DNA from: Planomonospora sp. ID82291
Lineage (GTDB): Bacteria > Actinomycetota > Actinomycetes > Streptosporangiales > Streptosporangiaceae
Reading direction: 5' to 3'
Assembly (NCBI RefSeq): GCF_015711645.1
Contig: NZ_JABTEX010000003.1
Coordinates: 1-64,000, forward strand
Length of the DNA stretch: 64,000 bases
The notes below the pieces were generated by a model that was given only the letters and a program-made list of their open reading frames with translations, did no database searches and was not told the origin of the DNA. Position 1 is the stretch's first letter. Each line of letters starts with the position of its first letter. Both the position numbers and the translations under genes were made by a program. Shown here in pieces: positions 32,354 through 40,015 of the stretch.

Positions 32354-33535
32354 GTGCGACTGAGTCCTAGGACGGTCCACCAGATCGACTCGCCGTTCGG
32401 CGCGGCGCGCGAACTGGCAGCCCGGCGGTGCGGGAGACGCGAACTGCTCGACCTGTCGCAGGCGGCGCCGCGGTATCCCGCGGCGCCGGCCGTGGTCGAG
32501 CACACCGCCTCCGTCGCGCGGGACGCCCACGGCGGGGAGTACACCGACATCGCCGGGCTGCCGCACCTCCGCGAGGCCTTCGCCGCCGAGCTCTCCCAGA
32601 GCTACCTCGGCCACGTGCGCGAGGAGCAGGTCGTCGTCACCGCGGGCTGCAACCAGGCCTTCTGCCTCGTGGTGTCCGCTCTCGCGGAGGCGGGCGACGA
32701 GGTGGTGCTGGCGCTGCCGTACTACCCCAACCACGACATGTGGCTGCGCCTGAACGGCATCCGGCCGGTCTATCTGGACCCGGGACCGGATCTCGTACCG
32801 GGCCCGGAGGCGGCCGAGGCGCTGATCACGCCGCGGACCCGGGCGATCGTCCTGGTGACTCCGGGCAATCCCAGTGGGGTGACGGCCGGTCCGGACGCGA
32901 TCGAGCGCCTGGCCGAGGTGGCCGGGCGGCACGGCATCGCGTTGATCCTCGATGAGACCTACCGCTCGTTCCGCGACACCGCCGAACCGGCGCACCGGCT
33001 CCTGTCCGACCTGCGGTGGGAGCAGACGGCGGTGAGCCTGCACAGCTTCTCCAAGGACTATGCCATCCCCGGCTACCGCGTGGGGGCGGTGGTCGCCTCG
33101 CCGCGGCTCAACCGCGAGGTGATGAAGCTGCTCGACTGCGTGGCGATCTGTGCGCCGCGCATCGGGCAGGAGGCCGCTTGGGCGGGCGTGACCCGGGCTC
33201 AGGAGTGGCGGGCCGCACGGGCGTACGAGGTCCGGGAGAAGCGGCGGCACTTCGCCGCCGTGATGGCGGAGCGGCCGGGCGGATTCGAGCTGGTCTCCGC
33301 CGGAGGGTTCTTCGCCTGGGTGCGTCATCCGTTCGCCGGGCGCTCCACCGAGGAGGTCGTCCATGATCTCGTGATCACGTACGATACGTTGGTCATTCCC
33401 GGCACGGCATTTCTTCCCGAAGACGACCGGATGTTTCGGGTGAGTTTCAACAATGTCGATCGAAAATCATTTTCCGACTTCGCCGAACGCCTGACCGCCG
33501 CGGGAATTCCGCATGCCGCGGCACACCTGGAGTGA
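32354..33535 (+). CDS. Class I/II aminotransferase
   Basis: This 393-residue fold-type I PLP enzyme has the aspartate-aminotransferase pattern: TAGCNQAF near 97, VTPGNPSGV with Asn172, LDETYRSF with Asp200, and Lys234 in HSFSKDYAIPGYRVG. It may re-aminate the keto acid produced by the MppP-type oxidase (compare MppQ), or otherwise serve building-block supply; this is inferred from location. The GTG at 32354 has AAGGGAGC upstream. The last 150 bp, from about 33370, are markedly poorer in G+C at third codon positions than the rest of the gene. Confidence 0.88.
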   Translation: MRLSPRTVHQIDSPFGAARELAARRCGRRELLDLSQAAPRYPAAPAVVEHTASVARDAHGGEYTDIAGLPHLREAFAAELSQSYLGHVREEQVVVTAGCNQAFCLVVSALAEAGDEVVLALPYYPNHDMWLRLNGIRPVYLDPGPDLVPGPEAAEALITPRTRAIVLVTPGNPSGVTAGPDAIERLAEVAGRHGIALILDETYRSFRDTAEPAHRLLSDLRWEQTAVSLHSFSKDYAIPGYRVGAVVASPRLNREVMKLLDCVAICAPRIGQEAAWAGVTRAQEWRAARAYEVREKRRHFAAVMAERPGGFELVSAGGFFAWVRHPFAGRSTEEVVHDLVITYDTLVIPGTAFLPEDDRMFRVSFNNVDRKSFSDFAERLTAAGIPHAAAHLE

Positions 33536-33936
33536 TCACATCCGCAATCGCCGTACGGCGGCGCCGTTGCGTGATGGTGTGCACCGATCGGTCTTTCTGA
33601 ATTCGCTCAAGAGAAAGTCTGCGGTGACCTGTGCCCGATATCGGCTGCGCGGACTGTACCACCTCCCGCGTGCCGTCGTCCATGGACTCCCGACCCGGTG
33701 CGACGGACCCTTTCCTGCTCGTCGGCGGGGGTCTCCGTGGGGGCGGGCCCCGTGAGCGGGGTGAAAGAACCAATGGTCTTCCGCGGCGTCACCGACCGAC
33801 TCCAAAGAATCACCCAACGTGAAATCCGGTGCACGGCGGGGCCGGTCCCAGCGGTGAGAACGGCTCCCGGCGCCCCGAAAATCGATCATGGAAAAAGGAT
33901 GTTTCCAAGGTTAAAGAAAGCCGATAAGGGCATTTC
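33536..33936. other. Intergenic region without a supported gene
   Basis: About 400 bp separate the aminotransferase from the LuxR-type gene. The part from about 33860 is clearly A/T-richer than the cluster and includes GGAAA and TTTCC arms around 33889-33906. Short open frames here show no recognisable motif or codon bias. It presumably holds the promoter of the regulator. Confidence 0.5.
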
Positions 33937-34617
33937 ATGACTCATGGTGTCAAGTTGGGATACTGTCGGATTGACGGGATGTGCGGGGGCCCTGTGATCA
34001 GAGTCGACGTTCTTACTAGTTCGCCAATCTTCCTCGCCGGGATCGTCCAGGTTCTGACAAGCGCCGGTATTCAGGTGGTCGCCGAGAGGACCTCTCCCGA
34101 CATGGAACCGTCCTGGATAGCCGACGCCGCCCTCATCGACGTGGAGGGGCTCCCGCTCTCCGACGACCTGGCCTACATCAGGGAGACGGCCAAGCACACC
34201 GAGGTCCTGGTCCTGAACAACGGGGACGGTACCGACAGCTATCTTCACGCCGGAGCGCTGGGCGTCATCGGCAAGCAGGAGACGGCTGAGCGGGTGGTCT
34301 CAGCGGTGCGCGCCGTGGCCTCCGGTTCCCGCGTCCTCCCCGGGGAGCGCGAGGCGCGGCTCATGCTCGGACACGGCGGCGAGGAGCCCCGCCACCACCT
34401 CTCCGAACGGGAGGAGCAGGTGCTCCGCCAGATCTCCAGGGGCCTGACGCATGGGCAGATCGCCACGCGGCTCGGCATCAGCCCGCACACGGTCGACACC
34501 TACGTCAAGCGGATCAGGACCAAGCTGGGGGTGGGCAACAAGGCCGAGCTCACCCGTGCGGCGCTGCTGGGCCGGCGGGCCGGCAGCGAGAGCGGAGGAC
34601 CGAGAACGGCCGCGTGA
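33937..34617 (+). CDS. LuxR/NarL-type regulator with atypical receiver domain
   Basis: This 226-residue protein has an N-terminal receiver-like domain (about 20-135) and a C-terminal LuxR helix-turn-helix (LSEREEQVLRQISRG, IATRLGISPHTVDTYVKRIRTKLG, about 155-215). The receiver keeps an aspartate in ALIDVE but lacks the acidic pair normally found after the first strand (it reads VDVLTSSP), so phosphorylation in the usual way is doubtful; no kinase is nearby. It is the best candidate to bind the palindrome found at the cluster promoters. The ATG at 33937 has AAGGG 8 nt upstream; an ATG at 33979 or GTG at 33994 would also leave the domain intact. Confidence 0.88.
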   Translation: MTHGVKLGYCRIDGMCGGPVIRVDVLTSSPIFLAGIVQVLTSAGIQVVAERTSPDMEPSWIADAALIDVEGLPLSDDLAYIRETAKHTEVLVLNNGDGTDSYLHAGALGVIGKQETAERVVSAVRAVASGSRVLPGEREARLMLGHGGEEPRHHLSEREEQVLRQISRGLTHGQIATRLGISPHTVDTYVKRIRTKLGVGNKAELTRAALLGRRAGSESGGPRTAA

Positions 34618-34759
34618 AGGGCTTCGCGGTGGCGCACGACGGCTCGGCGAGCCGGGCCCGACGGCCCGCGTCCACCGGCCTGACGGGGGTCCCCCGGCTC
34701 CGGCGGCGAGGCACCGAGGGCCTCGGCCGCCGCCACGGCGGGCGGGAGCAGCCGCTCGA

Positions 34760-35605
34760 TCACGCCGGCCCGGCGGAGCGGGGAAGGACCCGGAGCGGCG
34801 CGGTGCCGTCGGGCCCGCCGCGTCTGGCCCACTCGCGCGGATAGCCCACGGAGACCTCCATGAACGGCACGCCGTCGTGCCAGGTGGTCCTGCGGATGTG
34901 CAGGTGGCCGTAGACGACGGCGACGGCGTTGAAGCGCAGGTGCCAGTCGGCGGTGCGCCGCGTGCCGCACCACTGTGCGAACAACGGGTGGCGCAGGACC
35001 CGCGTGGGGTCGCGCACCAGCGGGAAGTGGTTCACCAGCACCGTGCGGACGCCGGGGCCCAAGCCGGCCAGGCGCTTCTCGGTCTCCTCGACGCGTGCCT
35101 CGCACCAGGCCTCCCGGCTCGCGTACGGGTCGGGGTGCAGCAGCAGCTCGTCCGTGCAGACGACACCCGACTCGTAGGCCTGTTCGAGCGCCTCCTCCTT
35201 GGTCAGCCCCTCGGGCAGGAAACCGTAGTCGTACAGGAGGAACATCGGCACCACCGTCACCGGCCCGCCCGGCCCCTCCCAGACCGGATAGGGGTCCTCG
35301 GGGGTGACCACGCCCATGCCCCGGCACATCTCGACCAGGCTCCGGTAGCGGTCTTCGCCGCGAGGGCCGTGCAGGTCGCCGGGCAGCGTCCACAGCTCGT
35401 GGTTGCCCGGCGCCCAGATCACCCGGGCGAACCTCTCGCTGAGCAGCCGCAGCGCCCACTCGATCTCGCCGGGCCGCTCGGCGACGTCGCCGGCGACGAT
35501 CAGCCAGTCACGGGGTGAGCCGGGCCGGAGGTCGAGGAGCAGCCTGCGGTTGTCCCGGTGCCCGACGTGAAGATCGCTCACCGCCAGGAGCCCGGGGCCG
35601 GTCAC
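34760..35605 (-). CDS. Metallophosphoesterase
   Basis: This 281-residue protein shows the calcineurin-like metallophosphoesterase motifs in order: DLHVGH (9-16 region), GDVAE (39), GNHELW (67), NHFPLV (192) and GHLHIRRT (233), so it should bind two metal ions and cleave a phosphate ester or diester. Its GTG overlaps the stop of the VioD-type gene (35602-35605), so the two are translated together as the last genes of a long operon. A phosphatase could remove a protective phosphate from the product or act on a biosynthetic intermediate, but the substrate is unknown. Confidence 0.88.
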   Translation of the reverse strand: MTGPGLLAVSDLHVGHRDNRRLLLDLRPGSPRDWLIVAGDVAERPGEIEWALRLLSERFARVIWAPGNHELWTLPGDLHGPRGEDRYRSLVEMCRGMGVVTPEDPYPVWEGPGGPVTVVPMFLLYDYGFLPEGLTKEEALEQAYESGVVCTDELLLHPDPYASREAWCEARVEETEKRLAGLGPGVRTVLVNHFPLVRDPTRVLRHPLFAQWCGTRRTADWHLRFNAVAVVYGHLHIRRTTWHDGVPFMEVSVGYPREWARRGGPDGTAPLRVLPRSAGPA

Positions 35606-36738
35606 CGCGTCCCCGCGATCGGCGCGGTTCCGAGCAGCGACCGCCGCACGCTCGACAGCCCGGCCGCCAGCTCCGCCGTGGTGCCGCCGAAGCCCAGCCG
35701 CGCGTAGCCGGTGAAGGCGTCGCCGAAACACTCGCCGGGAACCAGCAGGACCCTGTCCCGTTCGGCGAGACGGCGGCACAGCGCGGTGGCGTCGGGGTGG
35801 CCGGGGAACTCGACGAACGCGGTCACCCCGCCGTCCGGCGGGTTCACCCGCACCAGGTCCGGCAGGCCCTCCGCCCAGTCCATGAGCAGCCGCAGATTGC
35901 CGTGCGCGTGCTCGCGCTGCATCGCGACGATCCGGTCGGCGTTCCTGACCGCCTTTTCGGCGAAGAACTCCAGCACCGGGGAGACGTACAGCGCGATGTA
36001 GTCGCGCAGCACCGCCATCCGGGCCAGCAGATCGGGCGGCGCCAGGCACCAGCCGACCCGGAGGCCGGCCAGCCCGTAGCTCTTGGAGAACGTGCCGAAC
36101 GTGATGCACTTGTCGTAACGGCCGAAGGGCAGCGGCAGCGGGGCCGCCGTGTGGGTCAGCTCGCCGAAGGCGTGGTCCCACACCAGCCAGGCCCCGGCCC
36201 CGGCGGCGATGTCGATCAGCTCCTGCTGCTGGGCGGGGGTGATGGAGACGCCGGTCGGGTTGTGCGGGAAGTTCACCACGATCATCCGCGGCCCGTTCGC
36301 CGCCAGCTTCCGCAGCAGCGGCAGGTCGGCGGCGAATCCCTCCTGCGCGCGCAGCGGCCACGGGGTGATCCGGCAGCCCATCCCGGCGGCGATGTCGTAG
36401 AGCTGCTGATAGGCGGGATCGACCACGATCACCTCGTCACCCGGGTCCAGCAGCGTGTGCATGACGATGTAGATCGCCTCGCTGGAGCCGTGGGTGACCA
36501 TCACGCCGTCCGCGTCGCCGCCCGTCCACCGGTCGGCCAGTGCCGCCCGCAACGCGCCGCCGCCGAAGCTCTCGCTGTCATGAAAGATCATCGGGTTGAG
36601 CTCGGACAGGTCGAATCCGCAGATCGTCCCCAGCTCGCCGACGGTCAGGTCGCGCACGCCGCTGCTGCCGATGTCGTGGTCGACGTTGTGGTAGTAGAGG
36701 CGCATCCACTCTTCGAGCCTGGCGATCGCGAGTCGCAT
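35602..36738 (-). CDS. Capreomycidine synthase-like PLP enzyme (VioD type)
   Basis: This 378-residue fold-type I PLP enzyme starts with LEEWMRLYYHNVDHDIGSSGV, close to the characteristic N-terminus of VioD and streptothricin OrfR. Later motifs are VTHGSSEAI, NFPHNPTGV (Asn160), VWDHAFGEL and Lys219 in TFSKSYGLAGLRVGW. VioD cyclises 3-hydroxy-L-arginine to L-capreomycidine by beta-elimination and intramolecular addition of the guanidine. With the VioC-type hydroxylase at 19252 it makes a complete two-step route. It lies 6 bp downstream of the Ntn hydrolase gene. A plain aminotransferase is the alternative. Confidence 0.82.
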   Translation of the reverse strand: MRLAIARLEEWMRLYYHNVDHDIGSSGVRDLTVGELGTICGFDLSELNPMIFHDSESFGGGALRAALADRWTGGDADGVMVTHGSSEAIYIVMHTLLDPGDEVIVVDPAYQQLYDIAAGMGCRITPWPLRAQEGFAADLPLLRKLAANGPRMIVVNFPHNPTGVSITPAQQQELIDIAAGAGAWLVWDHAFGELTHTAAPLPLPFGRYDKCITFGTFSKSYGLAGLRVGWCLAPPDLLARMAVLRDYIALYVSPVLEFFAEKAVRNADRIVAMQREHAHGNLRLLMDWAEGLPDLVRVNPPDGGVTAFVEFPGHPDATALCRRLAERDRVLLVPGECFGDAFTGYARLGFGGTTAELAAGLSSVRRSLLGTAPIAGTR

Positions 36739-36744
36739 GAAGTG

Positions 36745-39444
36745 TCATCCTTTACCGGTCGGCACCAGGACGAGGACGTTCTCCGCCGTCGCCTCGATGC
36801 GCTGCCTCGTCCATTGCATGGGGATGTCCCGCCCGGTACGCCACAGATCCAGTTGGTCGTCGAAGTTGGGGTGGAACGCGTGCCCGGAGTTGCCGGCGAG
36901 CTGAACCCATCGCGACCCGTCGGGGTCGGCCATATCGACGATCATCCGCATCGTGGGCACGAAGACGACGTCGTCGTACCCGCCGGCGGCCGACCAGCTC
37001 GTGGAGTTGACGGCGTCGCCGCCGCCCGCGATCGGCACCGGGCCGCGGTTGAAGAGCCACTCCACCGGCGCGATGCCGGACCGGCCGGGGCCGTCCCCCT
37101 TCAGCGTCAGCGTGTGCAGGTCGCCCCAGCGCCAGGCGGCCGGGTCGTCGCCGAGCCGCTCGGTGAGCTCGGCCGTCGCCTCCTCCATCGCCGCGGTGAG
37201 GATGTCGGTCATCGACTCCCTCCTCCCGGTGCGCCGGTCGTCCCACCACGGCGACCCGGGCGACGCCAGCAGCGCGGCCATGACCTCCCACCAGCGGTCG
37301 CCGCCGCCCGGCTTGCGGTCCCCGGGCAGTTCGTCGAAGGTGCGCGCGAGCAGATGCCGCCAGGTGGCGTTGTAGAAGGCCGCCGCCGCCGACTCGGTGC
37401 CCTGCTGGAAGTCCCAGCCCTTCAGCAGGTCCCTCGCCACGGCCGCGGCGCTGTCGCCCAGGGGCACGGCCAGCAGCGCGCCCACCACCGCGGGGGCGCC
37501 GCCGTTGCGGTTGTCGAACTGCATCCGCCGCATGTCCGCGACCCCGAGCCCCCCGCGTGCCGACCGCTCGGCGATCAGGTCGAGGACGCGCCGGCCGCGG
37601 TAGCCGTACGTCCAGTCGGTGGTGATGACGTGCGGGTAGGACGGACCGGCCACCGCCTGGTTGGCGGTCACGATGGCACCGCCGGGCGGGTCGAACAGCG
37701 TCGGCAGCTCGGCGAACGGGATGAAACCCGTCCACTCGTAGGAGGGGTCCCAGCCCGGGACCGGCCAGGCGCCGTCGCCCTTGCCGCGGACCGGGACGCG
37801 TCCCGGCGCCTGGTAGCCGATGTGGCCGTCCACGTCGGCATAGACCAGGTTCTGGGCGGGCTCGTCGAAGAGCGCCGCCGCCGCCCGGAACTCCGTCCAG
37901 TTCGCCGCCTTGTTGATGCCGAAGAGCGCGTCCATCGTCCGGCCGGGTTCGAACGCCGTCCACCGCAGCGCGACCGCGTACCGCTCCGCCGCCGCCGGCG
38001 CGGGCACGCCGGGCTCGCCGGGGTCCAGGCTGGGCAGCGGTCCCGGTGCCGCGCTCTGCACCGCTCCGCCGGCCGGGTCCAGGGGAGGGCGGGCGGCCAC
38101 CCCGAGCATGTCGGCCCGCCGGTCCGACAGCAGAGGGCCGTGCCCGGTGGCGCGCACCGTGATCGTCACCGGTCGGCCGCCCGCCACTTCGATGACCTCC
38201 TGCCGCGATTCGAGCGGGCGCCACGCCTTGCCGTCGAAGTACCGTTCGCCCTCGACCTTCTCCAGGTACAGGTCGGTCACGTCGGCGGGCAGGTTGGTCA
38301 GCCCCCAGGCGATCCGTTCGTTGCGTCCCGCGACCACGCCGGGCAGGCCGGGCATCGTTAAGCCCTGCACGTTGTACGAGCAGGTGCACCGCAGTCCGAT
38401 CTGGTACCAGGTTCCCGGCAGCGACGCCGCCAGGTGCGGGTCGCCGGCCAGCATCGGCTTGCCCGATGCCGTCAGCGAGCCGCTCACCACCCAGGAGTTC
38501 GAGCCGATGCCCGCCGTGTCGCCGCCGGTCCGGAGCGGAAGCGAACGCAGTGCGCCGAGCGCGGGCGCGGCCTCCCGCCACACGTCGTCGGGAACCGGCC
38601 TGGCGGGTGCGGGCCCGGGCACGTCCACGATCGGATGGTTCTGAGCATACGGGTAGGGCGGGTAGAGCTGCTCGATCTGGCTCCTGCTCAGCCCCTGGGC
38701 CAGCAGGAGGGACCGGTCGATCTCCGCGTCCATGTTGCCCAGCAGTTCCCAGGCCATCGCCTTGAGCCACGCGAGCGAGTCCACCGGGTCCCACGGCTCC
38801 ACCGTGTAGCCGGGGTTCTGCAGGCCGAGGACGGTGTACTCCAGACTCTTCGCCCCGGACGCCGCGGCGGCTCCGTTCGCGGCGATCCAGGCGTTGACCC
38901 CGTCGGCGTAGGCGCGCAGGTGGCTCCTGGCCTCCGGCGAGATCCGCCGCCACTCCCGTTCCGCGGTCCGCCGCCAGCCGAGCGTGCGCAGGAAGGCGTC
39001 GGTGGGGACGAGCGAGGGGCCGAACAGCTCGGCCAGGCGGCCCGAGGTCAGGTGCCGCCGGTAGTCCATCTCCCAGAAGCGGTCCTGGGCGGTGACATAC
39101 CCCTGGGCCCTGAACAGGTCGGCCGCCGAGCCGGCGTACACCTGGGGGACGCCGTACGCGTCCCGGAAGACCGTCACCGGCGCGGAGAGACCGGGCAGCG
39201 GCGACCTTCCGTCATGCTGCGGGAAGCCGCGGCGCACCGACCACACCGCCAGCCCGGACGCCACCAGCGCGAGCACCGCGACCACGGCGCCCGTCCACCG
39301 CGCCACCCGTCGCAACCGGCGGCCGAGGCCGCCGCGGCGGCCCGGCACCGTGCCGGGGCCAGGCGGCTCGGGGCCGGCCTCCGGCCGGGTCCCGTCCGGG
39401 ATCACGCGCGCCCGCCTCGGAGGGCTCTCACGTCTCGCCCGCAT
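36745..39444 (-). CDS. Membrane-anchored penicillin acylase-type Ntn hydrolase
   Basis: This 899-residue protein belongs to the penicillin amidase family. After a basic cytoplasmic stretch there is one transmembrane helix (about 51-70), then the alpha chain (FRDAYGVPQVYA, AQDRFWEMDYRR), and the self-processing site before Ser315 in GIGSNSW, which would become the N-terminal nucleophile. The beta chain has GDPHLAASLPG and the late NSTSW motif. Relatives such as PvdQ remove a fatty acyl group from a peptide outside the cytoplasm. With the FAAL-initiated synthetase here it suggests an acylated precursor unmasked during export. The ATG at 39444 overlaps the upstream gene by 17 bp; a GTG at 39405 is possible. 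Confidence 0.9.
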   Translation of the reverse strand: MRARRESPPRRARVIPDGTRPEAGPEPPGPGTVPGRRGGLGRRLRRVARWTGAVVAVLALVASGLAVWSVRRGFPQHDGRSPLPGLSAPVTVFRDAYGVPQVYAGSAADLFRAQGYVTAQDRFWEMDYRRHLTSGRLAELFGPSLVPTDAFLRTLGWRRTAEREWRRISPEARSHLRAYADGVNAWIAANGAAAASGAKSLEYTVLGLQNPGYTVEPWDPVDSLAWLKAMAWELLGNMDAEIDRSLLLAQGLSRSQIEQLYPPYPYAQNHPIVDVPGPAPARPVPDDVWREAAPALGALRSLPLRTGGDTAGIGSNSWVVSGSLTASGKPMLAGDPHLAASLPGTWYQIGLRCTCSYNVQGLTMPGLPGVVAGRNERIAWGLTNLPADVTDLYLEKVEGERYFDGKAWRPLESRQEVIEVAGGRPVTITVRATGHGPLLSDRRADMLGVAARPPLDPAGGAVQSAAPGPLPSLDPGEPGVPAPAAAERYAVALRWTAFEPGRTMDALFGINKAANWTEFRAAAALFDEPAQNLVYADVDGHIGYQAPGRVPVRGKGDGAWPVPGWDPSYEWTGFIPFAELPTLFDPPGGAIVTANQAVAGPSYPHVITTDWTYGYRGRRVLDLIAERSARGGLGVADMRRMQFDNRNGGAPAVVGALLAVPLGDSAAAVARDLLKGWDFQQGTESAAAAFYNATWRHLLARTFDELPGDRKPGGGDRWWEVMAALLASPGSPWWDDRRTGRRESMTDILTAAMEEATAELTERLGDDPAAWRWGDLHTLTLKGDGPGRSGIAPVEWLFNRGPVPIAGGGDAVNSTSWSAAGGYDDVVFVPTMRMIVDMADPDGSRWVQLAGNSGHAFHPNFDDQLDLWRTGRDIPMQWTRQRIEATAENVLVLVPTGKG

Positions 39445-39985
39445 CGGCGACGAGCCGTGCGAGCTCGTCCACGGTCGGGGCCGCGAGCACGTCCACCAGC
39501 GACACGTCCACCGCGAACACCTCGCGGATCCGGGCGGCCAGTCGGGCCGCCACGATGGACGAGCCGCCCAGCGCGAAGAGGTCGTCGTGGATCCCGACCC
39601 CGCCGACGTCGAGGAGATCGGAGAAGAGCTCCGCCAGGCGACGCTCCACCGGCGTGCGCGGAGCCAGGCGGGCGCCGGCCGGGCCGAGGTCCGCGTCCGG
39701 CGTCGGCAGCGCGCTCAGGTCGTACTCGCCCTCCGGCGTCAGCGGGAGCGCGTCCAGCACGAACAGGTGCTCCGGTATCAGGTAGCCGGGCAGCCGGCTG
39801 CTGAGGTGCTGCCGGATCCGGACGGTGCCGGCCGCCGGATCCGGACCGGTGACGTAGCCGAGCAGCATCGCCCGGCCGTCCGCGCCGACGTACCCGGTCA
39901 CCACCGCGCCGCGCACCTCCGGCACGCGGCGCAGGGCGGCCAGGGTCTCGACGGTGCCCGCCTGCGGGCCGGTGTGGCTCACCAC
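39428..39985 (-). CDS. Detached NRPS fragment: A*-subdomain plus carrier domain
   Basis: This 185-residue protein consists of the C-terminal subdomain of an adenylation domain (about 10-90) and a carrier domain (about 105-180; Ser in FALGGSSIVAA). It aligns with the end of the 5408-8635 synthetase (VETLAALR, VRIRQ, LFVLDALPLTPEGEYDLSALP), and like it lacks the A10 lysine (NGK is EGEYDL). The upstream synthetase stops exactly at the core/subdomain hinge (EFVGRVR-stop at 40016), 30 bp before this GTG start, which has its own GGAGGGG ribosome site. It therefore looks like an established gene split and probably carries the last residue of the chain. Confidence 0.88.
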   Translation of the reverse strand: MVSHTGPQAGTVETLAALRRVPEVRGAVVTGYVGADGRAMLLGYVTGPDPAAGTVRIRQHLSSRLPGYLIPEHLFVLDALPLTPEGEYDLSALPTPDADLGPAGARLAPRTPVERRLAELFSDLLDVGGVGIHDDLFALGGSSIVAARLAARIREVFAVDVSLVDVLAAPTVDELARLVADAGET

Positions 39986-40015
39986 GGGATCCCCCCTCCC
40001 CTCCGGCGGCGTTCT

